A stretch of 64,000 nucleotides of DNA from an uncultured Sphingomonadales bacterium (GTDB lineage: Bacteria > Pseudomonadota > Alphaproteobacteria > Sphingomonadales > Sphingomonadaceae): positions 1 through 64,000 of the forward strand of contig CALCBC010000012.1 in assembly GCA_937898525.1 (NCBI GenBank), in the 5' to 3' direction. A model generated the notes under the pieces. That model was not told the origin of the DNA. It saw only the letters and a program-made list of their open reading frames with translations, and ran no database searches. Both the position numbers and the translations under genes were made by a program. How positions within the stretch are numbered: position 1 is the first letter of the stretch; each line of letters begins with the position of its first letter. This document shows, piece by piece, positions 36,285-43,437 of this stretch.

Positions 36285-38011
36285 CCCTGGGGGGCGAAAG
36301 CCTCGGGCGGCAGCGCCGTCAGCGTGCTGGAGCCCGCCTCCACCCGGCGCCGAAGCGTCACCGCCTCGGGAAGCGCGCGCGCCGCGTAGTGGCGTGCAGT
36401 GACCAGCTTGGCGGCGCTCAGCGGATCGTCGGGACCGGCCAGCGCCGCCCGGGCGAGCCGCAGCCACATCCACCCGACAGCGACCAGGCCGACGAGGTGC
36501 ATGTAAGCGTAGGATCCGCCGCCGAGGTCGTCGAAGCTCCTCTTGCCGGCCGAAAGCAGCCATAGCCCGGCCTCGCGCGCTTCGTGCATCGCCTCGCGCA
36601 AGGGCGCGGCGACGTCGTGCAGCTCGTCGGGGGCGGTCTCGCAGTCGCCTTCGACCAACGCGAGGAAACGCTCGGCGACCTGGCCGTTGTCGCGCAGCAA
36701 CTTGCGCCCCGCCAGGTCGAGCGCCTGGACGCCGTTGGCGCCCTCGTAGATCATCGGCACCCGCGCATCGCGGACGATCTGCTCCATGCCCCATTCGGCG
36801 ACGTAGCCGTGTCCGCCGAAGACCTGCTGCATGGCGACGGCAGTCTCGAAACCCTTGTCGGTGCCGAAGCCCTTGAGGATTGGTGTCAGGAACGAGACCA
36901 GCGCCTCCGCGGCAGTCCGTTCCGCCTCGGTCTCGGCGGCGTGCGACAGGTCGATCTGGTGCGCGGTCCACAGCACCAGCGCGCGGAACCCCTCGGTGAA
37001 GGCGCGGGCGTCCATCAGCATACGCCGGACGTCGGGATGGACGATCAGGGGATCGGCGGGCGCCTTGCTGCCCGGCGCCCGACCTTGCCGGCGATCGAGC
37101 GCGTAGGCGGCCGCGTTCTGGTAGGCGAGCTCGGCCTGGGCGAGACCCTGGTTGCCGCACGACAGGCGCGCGGCGTTCATCATGATGAACATCGCCGCGA
37201 GGCCCTCGTTCTCGGCGCCGACCAGCCAGCCGGTGGCGCCGTCGAAGTTCATCACGCAGGTGGCGCTGCCGTGGATACCCATCTTGTGCTCGATCGCCCC
37301 GCAGGAGACCGCATTGCGGCTGCCGTCGGGGAGGATCTTCGGCACCACCAGCAGCGAAATGCCCTTCGTCCCTTCGGGCGCGTCGGGCAGCCTCGCTAGC
37401 ACGAGGTGGACGATGTTGTCGGTCAGGTCCTGCTCGCCGCCCGAACAGAAGATCTTCTCGCCGGTGACCGAATAGCTGCCGTCGCCGCGCGGTTCGGCTC
37501 GGGTCCGCAGCAGGCCGAGGTCGGTACCCGCATGCGCCTCCGTCAGCGCCATCGTGCCGAGCCATTCGCCCGAGACGAGCTTCGGCAGGTACCGCGCCCT
37601 GAGTTCCTCGCTGCCGCGGTCCATCAGCGCCGCGACGGCGCCGTGGGTCAGGCCGGGATACATGTTGAACGCGTGGCAGGCCGAATCGAGGAACTCCTCG
37701 ACCACGGTCCCCAGCACGTGCGGCAGGCCCTGCCCGCCGTGCTCCTCGGGCAGCGCGAGCGTGCCCCAGCCCGACTCGACGTACTGCCGATAGGCCTCGC
37801 GGAAGCCCGCCGGGGTAGTGACCGTCCCGTCCGGGTGGCGGGTGCATCCCTCGCGGTCGGCGACCGGGTTGAGAGGGGCAATGACCTCGGCGGCGAAGCG
37901 GCCGGCTTCCTCGAGGATCGGGGCGAGCAGGTCCGGGTCGATCCCGGCCCCGCCGAGCAGGCGGTCGATGATGAAGCGGACGTCGCGGATCGGGGGTGTG
38001 TAGCTTGGCAT
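36281..38011 (-). CDS. Acyl-CoA dehydrogenase, DmdC-like
   Basis: A 576-residue FAD enzyme, longer than short-chain acyl-CoA dehydrogenases (about 380) and like the DmdC/FadE-type group with an extra C-terminal domain. Features are TLALPEEHGGQGLPH, MALTEAHAGTDLGLLRTRAE (FAD-binding middle domain), QQVFGGHGYVAEWGMEQIVRD and MIYEGANGVQALDL, whose Glu is the expected catalytic base. It oxidises acyl-CoA esters; chain-length specificity, or activity on methylmercaptopropionyl-CoA, is not decidable from sequence. Confidence 0.92.
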   Translation of the reverse strand: MPSYTPPIRDVRFIIDRLLGGAGIDPDLLAPILEEAGRFAAEVIAPLNPVADREGCTRHPDGTVTTPAGFREAYRQYVESGWGTLALPEEHGGQGLPHVLGTVVEEFLDSACHAFNMYPGLTHGAVAALMDRGSEELRARYLPKLVSGEWLGTMALTEAHAGTDLGLLRTRAEPRGDGSYSVTGEKIFCSGGEQDLTDNIVHLVLARLPDAPEGTKGISLLVVPKILPDGSRNAVSCGAIEHKMGIHGSATCVMNFDGATGWLVGAENEGLAAMFIMMNAARLSCGNQGLAQAELAYQNAAAYALDRRQGRAPGSKAPADPLIVHPDVRRMLMDARAFTEGFRALVLWTAHQIDLSHAAETEAERTAAEALVSFLTPILKGFGTDKGFETAVAMQQVFGGHGYVAEWGMEQIVRDARVPMIYEGANGVQALDLAGRKLLRDNGQVAERFLALVEGDCETAPDELHDVAAPLREAMHEAREAGLWLLSAGKRSFDDLGGGSYAYMHLVGLVAVGWMWLRLARAALAGPDDPLSAAKLVTARHYAARALPEAVTLRRRVEAGSSTLTALPPEAFAPQG

Positions 38012-38033
38012 GATGAGGCGCGACTAGCGCCCC

Positions 38034-38366
38034 TCACGCGTCGAAGCGAGTCAGCTTGTCGCCGTCGAGTTCGCGGTAGAAACAGCTGCGCGCGCCGGTG
38101 TGACACGCCGGCCCTTCCGGGCGTACCTTGAGCACGAGCGCGTCCTGGTCGCAGTCGACAAGAATCGACTCCACCCTCAACACATGACCCGAGGTTTCCC
38201 CCTTCTTCCACAGCCGGCCGCGGCTGCGCGAATGGAAGTGCGCGAGGCCGGTCTCGCGGGTGGCGTCGAGCGCCTCCCGGTCCATGAATGCGACCATCAG
38301 GACCTCGCCGCTGGCCGAATCCTGCGCGATGGCAACCACGAGCCCCGCGGAATCGAACCGGGGCAT
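38034..38366 (-). CDS. hisI: Phosphoribosyl-AMP cyclohydrolase
   Basis: A 110-residue HisI, the third step of histidine synthesis. Metal and substrate motifs are AFMDREALDATRETGLAHFHSRSRG (over about residues 28-52), LWKKGETSGHVLRVE, DCDQDALVLKV and GPACHTGARSCFYREL with its zinc cysteines. The ATG at 38366 has a GCGAGGA site. However, relatives usually have 10-15 more N-terminal residues, and an in-frame ATT at 38414-38416 preceded by AAAGGA could be a rare start. HisE is not fused. Other his genes are absent from the window. Confidence 0.92.
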   Translation of the reverse strand: MPRFDSAGLVVAIAQDSASGEVLMVAFMDREALDATRETGLAHFHSRSRGRLWKKGETSGHVLRVESILVDCDQDALVLKVRPEGPACHTGARSCFYRELDGDKLTRFDA

Positions 38367-38539
38367 GAATTCCTCGCCGCTCTCGCGGGCGGCGGCGTCC
38401 TCCGAGCTGTCCGAAATTGGTGCAGTTCCTTTGTGAAAATGGCCGCAAACCCGCGTGCCGATTGGGGTTTGTTGCACGATAACCACAGAGCCGCGGCAAA
38501 ATCCATGCTGCGCCGCGAAGCCGCTTTGTGACGGTACCT

Positions 38540-38751
38540 TTCAATGGGATGAATGGTGCAGCGGCTGTGACGGGCCGCGACCTGCCGGCAGCGCCGGATA
38601 CGCGCCAAGGAAGGGGGGTCTCGGCACCAGTCCGCAAGGGCGGGCCGGGAAATATGAGGGTTCGGGCCGACGCGTCGTCTGGGGGGAGACGCGGCAATCG
38701 GTCCAGCGAACTTCGTCACGCGAACGCCCGGGGCAACCCCCCGGGCGTTTT
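38540..38751 (+). ncRNA. Candidate small RNA ending in an intrinsic terminator
   Basis: The 400-bp stretch 38367-38766 contains no convincing protein gene, and both neighbours are on the minus strand. Yet the + strand carries a perfect intrinsic terminator at 38723-38751. The + strand upstream has short stems such as GCGTC/GACGC (38671-38692) and a weak promoter-like TTGTGA-N17-ATGAAT around 38525-38553. This suggests a short transcript of roughly 200 nt or less. It shows no match to 4.5S, tmRNA or RNase P RNA signatures that I could recognise. The 5' end given is a guess. Confidence 0.4.
38723..38751 (+). terminator. Perfect Rho-independent terminator
   Basis: Arms AACGCCCGGGG (38723-38733) and CCCCGGGCGTT (38739-38749) pair over 11 bp with a 5-nt loop, followed by TTTT on the + strand. 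The reverse strand has no T-tract, so it is oriented for + transcription. No + strand protein gene lies before it. Confidence 0.8.
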
Positions 38752-38766
38752 GCAAGAAGGCCCCGG

Positions 38767-39501
38767 TCACAGCCCTTCCTCCAGCACCCGCGCGAAGCAG
38801 GCGACGACAACGCGTTCGGCGCCGGCGCGCTTGAGCGCCGCCACGCAGGCGTCGGACGTCGCGCCGCTGGTCATCACGTCATCGACCAGCACCACCTTTG
38901 CGCCTTTCAGTCGCTCGCGGCGCCCGGGTCGGGCCGCGATCGCGCCGGTCAGCGCGCGGGCGCGCGCCGAGCGGCCGAGACCGCCGAGAGCCGGAGTGCG
39001 CTTGCGTCGGACGAGACCGTCGACGAGCAGCGTCGCGCCGCGCTGCCGGGCGATTTCGCGCGCCAGCAGCGCCGACTGGTTGAACCCTCGCCGCCACAGC
39101 CGCAGCGGGTGCAGCGGCACCGGGACGACCAGCCAGTCGCGGTCGAGGTCGGGCAGGCGCACGGCGATCAGCCGGGCCAGCAACGGCGCCAGCGCGATCC
39201 GGCGGCCATGCTTGAAGGCCAGCACGAGCTTGCGCGAAGCGTCGTTGTAAAGCGTGGCGGCCGCGACGCCGTCATGGCGCGGCGCGCGGGCAAGGCACGG
39301 CGCGCAGATCGATCCGGCAGTCACCGGGGCGTCGCCGAACGGCCGCTGGCACAGGACGCAGGCGGGCTCGCCGGGAATCACCAGCTCGGCCCAGCACCCG
39401 GCGCAGAGCCCGTCCTGAGCGGCGATGGCCGCCCCGCACGAGGGGCAGCGCGGCGGGTAGACGAGATCGACCAGCGGGGCGAAGGGCTCGGCGAGATTCA
39501 C
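38767..39501 (-). CDS. ComF-family double zinc ribbon / phosphoribosyltransferase
   Basis: A 244-residue ComF/GntX-type protein. The N-terminal zinc ribbon has CPSCGAAI, CAGCW, CVLC and CAPC pairs. The phosphoribosyltransferase-like domain has WLVVPVPLHPLRLWRRGFNQS and the PRPP loop VVLVDDVMTSGATSDAC. In competent bacteria ComF is needed for DNA uptake; in others the role is unknown. The start is probably the GTG at 39501, after AAGG; the frame is open upstream but without homology. It is divergent from the methyltransferase gene by 47 bp. Confidence 0.9.
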   Translation of the reverse strand: MNLAEPFAPLVDLVYPPRCPSCGAAIAAQDGLCAGCWAELVIPGEPACVLCQRPFGDAPVTAGSICAPCLARAPRHDGVAAATLYNDASRKLVLAFKHGRRIALAPLLARLIAVRLPDLDRDWLVVPVPLHPLRLWRRGFNQSALLAREIARQRGATLLVDGLVRRKRTPALGGLGRSARARALTGAIAARPGRRERLKGAKVVLVDDVMTSGATSDACVAALKRAGAERVVVACFARVLEEGL

Positions 39502-39548
39502 CGGAGCGCCGCCTTGCGCCCGGCCGCTCCACGGGGCAGGAGCCGCGC

Positions 39549-40304
39549 ATGTCCAGCGCCCCGCCGACGATCTTCTCGCCCGCCCGCCGGCGGGCCTTGC
39601 GCGGACGCATCGCCGGCCTGCAGCGACGGGGCGATGCGGCACGATTCGTGATCGATGACATGCTGGAGGACGTGCTCGAACGGCTCGCGTTCCTGCGCCA
39701 CGAGCCGCGGCGTAGCCTGGTCATCGGCGACTGGACCGGCGAGCTGGCCGGAACCTTGCGCGGCCGCGGGAGCGAGGTGACCGAAGCCGGGCCCGAAACA
39801 CTCGACGAGGAGCAGCCCTACCCGTTCGGCGGTTTCGACCTGGTGGCTTCGGTTGGCACGCTCGATACGGTCAACGACCTGCCGGGGGCGCTGATCCATA
39901 TCCGCCGTGCGCTCGCCCCGGGCGGGCGGGCGATCGCGAGCCTTATCGGCGCAGGCAGCCTGCCCGTGCTGCGCCGGATCATGCTCGCGGCCGATGCCGA
40001 GCGGCCGGCGGCGCGCGTCCACCCGCTGGTCGACGTGCGCGCGGGCGCGCAGCTGCTGCAGCGCGCAGGCTGGGCCGATCCGGTGGCCGACAGCCGGCCG
40101 CTCAAGGTGGCCTACCGCTCGCTGGACAGGCTGGTCGGCGACCTCCGGGCACAGGGTCTTGGCAACGCGCTGGCCTCGCCCACGCCGGGACTGGGCAAGG
40201 CCGGGCTGGAACGGGCGCGGCGAGCCTTCGCGGAGGCGGCGGATGCGGACGGGCGGGTGGTCGAGACCTTCGAGATCCTGACGCTTAGCGGGCGCCACCC
40301 CTGA
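39549..40304 (+). CDS. SAM-dependent methyltransferase (BioC/NDUFAF5-like)
   Basis: A 251-residue protein. The N-terminal signature IFSPARRRALRGRIAGLQRRGDAARF and the ERLAFLRHEPRRSLVIGDWTG segment resemble the alphaproteobacterial NDUFAF5/BioC-like group. VASVGTLDTVNDLPGALIHIRRALAPGGR is the methyltransferase motif region (about residues 98-125). The glycine-rich SAM loop is degenerate (GDWTGELAG), as in NDUFAF5 relatives, some of which hydroxylate rather than methylate. Substrate unknown. It is divergent from the ComF-family gene. Confidence 0.8.
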   Translation: MSSAPPTIFSPARRRALRGRIAGLQRRGDAARFVIDDMLEDVLERLAFLRHEPRRSLVIGDWTGELAGTLRGRGSEVTEAGPETLDEEQPYPFGGFDLVASVGTLDTVNDLPGALIHIRRALAPGGRAIASLIGAGSLPVLRRIMLAADAERPAARVHPLVDVRAGAQLLQRAGWADPVADSRPLKVAYRSLDRLVGDLRAQGLGNALASPTPGLGKAGLERARRAFAEAADADGRVVETFEILTLSGRHP

Positions 40305-40313
40305 CGTGCGTGC

Positions 40314-40411
40314 TTCGACTGGCGCAGTACGAGCGAGGTTGGGTGGTGAGAGTTCCATCTTGGACATCTCCTCCCTTCCCCGCTCCGCCCGTTCACCCAG
40401 AGCCTGTCGAA
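40314..40411. repeat. Degenerate extragenic inverted-repeat pair
   Basis: The intergenic DNA between the convergent methyltransferase and ppdK genes holds TTCGACTGGCGCAGTACGAG (from 40314). Ending at 40411 is the inverted counterpart AGAGCCTGTCGAA preceded by CGCTCCGCCC. Both are degenerate copies of the TTCGACAGGCTCA element at 6563-6630. Its position between convergent genes is typical for such repeats. Confidence 0.55.
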
Positions 40412-40413
40412 CG

Positions 40414-43107
40414 TCACCCCGATCTTGAGGACCTGAGCGCTGCCTGTGCCGCCGCAAGCCGGGCGATCGGCACGCGATAGGGCGACGCGCTGACATAATC
40501 GAGGCCGACCTGTTCGCAGAAGGCGATCGAAGACGGATCGCCCCCGTGCTCGCCGCAGATGCCGAGCTTGATGTCGGGCCGGGTTGCCCGTCCGCGCTCG
40601 GCCGCGAGCGCGATCAGCTGGCCGACGCCCTCGACGTCGAGGCTGACGAACGGGTCGCGCGGGTAGATGCCCTTGTCGACGTATTCCGCCAGGAAACGGC
40701 CCGCATCATCTCTCGAAACGCCGAGAGCTGTCTGCGTCAAGTCATTGGTTCCGAAAGAAAAGAACTTGGCCTCCTCGGCGATTTCGCCGGCCATCAGGGC
40801 CGCGCGCGGCAGCTCGATCATCGTGCCCACGAGGTAGTCGAGCGTGCGCCCCTTCTCTTCGAACACCTGCGCCGCGGTCTGCTCGACCAGCGCCTTGAGT
40901 ATCGCGAGTTCCTTCCTGGTGGCGACGAGCGGGATCATCACCTCGGGGACGACCGCCTCGCCGCTCTCGGCGGCAACCTCGCAGGCCGCTTCGAAGATGG
41001 CGCGGGCCTGCATTTCGTAGATCTCGGGGAAGGTGATCCCGAGCCGGCAGCCGCGGTGGCCGAGCATCGGGTTGAACTCGTGCAGTTCGTCGGCCCGGCG
41101 GCGAAGGCGCTCGATGCTGGTGCCGGTGATCGCGGCGAGCTCGGCGAACTCGGCCTCGCCCTGCGGCAGGAACTCGTGCAGCGGCGGATCGAGCAGGCGG
41201 ATCGTGCACGGCAGCGGGGCCATCGTGCGGAAGATTTCCGCGAAGTCGGCGCGCTGCTCGGGGAGCAGCTTGGCCAGCGCCTTGCGCCGTCCGGCCTCGT
41301 CTTCGGCGAGGATCATCTCGCGCACCGCGCTGATCCGCCCTGCGTCGAAGAACATGTGTTCGGTACGGCACAAGCCGATGCCCTCGGCGCCGAACTGGCG
41401 CGCCATGCGGCAATCGGCCGGTGTCTCGGCGTTGGTGCGGACTTTCATCCGCCGGTGCCTGTCGGCCCACTCCATCAGCGTGGCGAAATCGCCGGCCAGT
41501 TCGGGCTCGATCGTCGCCACCTCGCCGGCCATGATCTCGCCGGTCGCGCCGTCGATCGTCAGCAGGTCCCCCTCCGCGAGCTCGCGGCTGCCGATCCGCA
41601 ACTTGCGGCTCGCGAGGTCGATGGACACGGCCGAAGCACCCGAGACGCACGGGCGGCCCATCCCTCGGGCGACGACCGCCGCGTGTGACGTCATGCCGCC
41701 ACGCGCGGTCAGGATTCCCTCGGCGGCGTGCATCCCATGGATGTCTTCCGGGCTGGTCTCGACGCGCGCGAGGATCACCTTGTCGCCGCGCGCCCGCCAG
41801 GCCTCGGCGGTATCGGCGTCGAGCACGATCTTGCCGCTCGCCGCGCCCGGGGAGGCCGGCAGCCCCTTGCCGAGCACGTCGCGCGGTGCATCGGGGTCGA
41901 GCGTCGGGTGCAGCAGTTGGTCGAGCGCCATCGGGTCGACGCGCAGCACCGCCGTGGTTTCGTCGATCAGGCCCTCGGCGACCATGTCGACCGCCATCTT
42001 GAGCGCGGCCCTGGCAGTGCGCTTGCCCGTTCGGGTCTGCAGCATCCACAGCTTGCCCTGCTGCACCGTGAACTCGATGTCCTGCATCTCACGGTAGTGC
42101 CGCTCGAGCAGCTCGAACACGCGGGTAAGCTCCGCGTAGGCCTCGGGCATCGCCTCTTCCATCGACGGGGCGCTGGCGCCGGCCGCTTCGCGCGCGGCCT
42201 TCGTCAGGTACTGCGGAGTGCGGATGCCGGCGACGACGTCCTCGCCCTGGGCGTTGACCAGCCATTCGCCGTAATAGGCCCTTTCGCCGGTCGAGGGGTC
42301 GCGGGTGAAGGCAACGCCGGTGGCCGAAGTCTCACCCATGTTGCCGAAGACCATCGCCTGGACGTTGACCGCAGTGCCCCAGTCGCCCGGAATGTCGTTC
42401 AGGCGGCGGTAGACCTTGGCGCGGTCGCTTTCCCACGAATCGAACACGGCGCAGACCGCGCCGAACAGCTGCTCCCACGGATCGTCGGGGAATTCGCGGC
42501 CGGATTCCTCCTCGACGATCGCCTTGTAACGGCGCGCGAGTTCCCGAAGGTCGCGCTCGCCCAGTTCGGTGTCGAGGATGACGCCGCGGTCCTCCTTGGC
42601 GATCTCGAGCGCTTCCTCGAACAGGCCGTGGTCGACGCCCATGACGACGTCGGCGTACATCTGGATGAAGCGGCGGTAGGAATCCCAGGCGAAGCGCGCG
42701 TCGCCCGAGGCCGCGGCCAGCGCCTCGACGGTCGCGTCGTTGAGGCCGAGGTTGAGCACGGTGTCCATCATGCCGGGCATCGACACGCGAGCGCCCGAGC
42801 GGACCGAGACGAGAAGCGGGAGCGTGGAAGCCGGCCCCTCGCCGTCCTGGCCGAAGCAGCAGCCGGTCGCCTCCTCGATATGCGCAATCCCGGCGCGGAT
42901 CTCGTCCTTCAGCTCGGGTCGCAGGGTGCGCCCGCCGGCGTTGTAGGCCAGGCATTCCTCGGTGGTGATCGTGAAGCCCGGGGGCACCGGCAGCCCGATC
43001 GCAGCCATTTCGGCGAGGTTGGCGCCCTTGCCGCCGGTCACGGTCTTGTCCTTCGACCGGGGATCGTCGTGAACAACGCCGCCGCCAAAGGTGTAAACTG
43101 TCTTCAT
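40414..43107 (-). CDS. ppdK: Pyruvate, phosphate dikinase
   Basis: An 897-residue PPDK interconverting pyruvate, ATP and phosphate with PEP, AMP and PPi. The N-terminal ATP-grasp region has GGKGANLAEMAAIGLPVPPGFT and the MPGMMDTVLNLGLND segment. The mobile phosphohistidine domain has GGMTSHAAVVARGMGRPCVSG with its catalytic His. The PEP-binding C-terminal barrel has FGAEGIGLCRTEHMF, MLGHRGCRLGITFPEIYEMQ and GICGEHGGDPSSIAFCEQVGLDYVS split over the end. The ATG at 43107 is chosen because AGGA lies 8 nt upstream; a nearby ATG at 43116 abuts that site. Confidence 0.97.
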   Translation of the reverse strand: MKTVYTFGGGVVHDDPRSKDKTVTGGKGANLAEMAAIGLPVPPGFTITTEECLAYNAGGRTLRPELKDEIRAGIAHIEEATGCCFGQDGEGPASTLPLLVSVRSGARVSMPGMMDTVLNLGLNDATVEALAAASGDARFAWDSYRRFIQMYADVVMGVDHGLFEEALEIAKEDRGVILDTELGERDLRELARRYKAIVEEESGREFPDDPWEQLFGAVCAVFDSWESDRAKVYRRLNDIPGDWGTAVNVQAMVFGNMGETSATGVAFTRDPSTGERAYYGEWLVNAQGEDVVAGIRTPQYLTKAAREAAGASAPSMEEAMPEAYAELTRVFELLERHYREMQDIEFTVQQGKLWMLQTRTGKRTARAALKMAVDMVAEGLIDETTAVLRVDPMALDQLLHPTLDPDAPRDVLGKGLPASPGAASGKIVLDADTAEAWRARGDKVILARVETSPEDIHGMHAAEGILTARGGMTSHAAVVARGMGRPCVSGASAVSIDLASRKLRIGSRELAEGDLLTIDGATGEIMAGEVATIEPELAGDFATLMEWADRHRRMKVRTNAETPADCRMARQFGAEGIGLCRTEHMFFDAGRISAVREMILAEDEAGRRKALAKLLPEQRADFAEIFRTMAPLPCTIRLLDPPLHEFLPQGEAEFAELAAITGTSIERLRRRADELHEFNPMLGHRGCRLGITFPEIYEMQARAIFEAACEVAAESGEAVVPEVMIPLVATRKELAILKALVEQTAAQVFEEKGRTLDYLVGTMIELPRAALMAGEIAEEAKFFSFGTNDLTQTALGVSRDDAGRFLAEYVDKGIYPRDPFVSLDVEGVGQLIALAAERGRATRPDIKLGICGEHGGDPSSIAFCEQVGLDYVSASPYRVPIARLAAAQAALRSSRSG

Positions 43108-43201
43108 CGCCACCATTCCTGACAAGCGAGGTCCGCAGAGGTTGCCCTGCGTCCTCAAGAGTCCGATCCGGCCTCCCCCGTTCCAGGCCGTTTCTGACGC
43201 G

Positions 43202-43399
43202 TTACGAGCCTGCGGCGCCTTCCGGTTTTTTACCGATCAAGGCGCACGCCGGCGGTGCGTCCAGTGCTCGAACGCTGCTTCGCCTGCCCGGCCCCGAAAA
43301 GTGACCGCCGGAGCCAAGGAAGAGCGCGGCTGGAGCCGCGACCAGCCACTCGGCGATACGGAAGGCGAGCACGGTCAGAGCACTCATCCCGGCGTTCAT
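43202..43399 (-). CDS. Possible 65-residue small protein after glyS
   Basis: A short frame with a strong GAGGGAGGCTGGA ribosome binding site directly before the ATG at 43399. It starts 38 bp downstream of the glyS stop on the same strand. The N-terminal half (MNAGMSALTVLAFRIAEWLVAAPAALFLG, about residues 1-29) could form one membrane helix; the rest is basic and Pro/Gly-rich. No family is recognised. The position and start signal support translation as the last gene of glyQ-glyS. Confidence 0.45.
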   Translation of the reverse strand: MNAGMSALTVLAFRIAEWLVAAPAALFLGSGGHFSGPGRRSSVRALDAPPACALIGKKPEGAAGS

Positions 43400-43437
43400 T
43401 CCAGCCTCCCTCTCCCCCGCGGGTCGCGCCCCCGGGG

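Noticed and set aside
38455..39651. A 398-codon + strand frame covering the candidate small RNA and the antisense of the ComF-family gene
   Set aside because: The translation has no domain, runs antisense through a clear ComF-family gene and lacks a plausible start.
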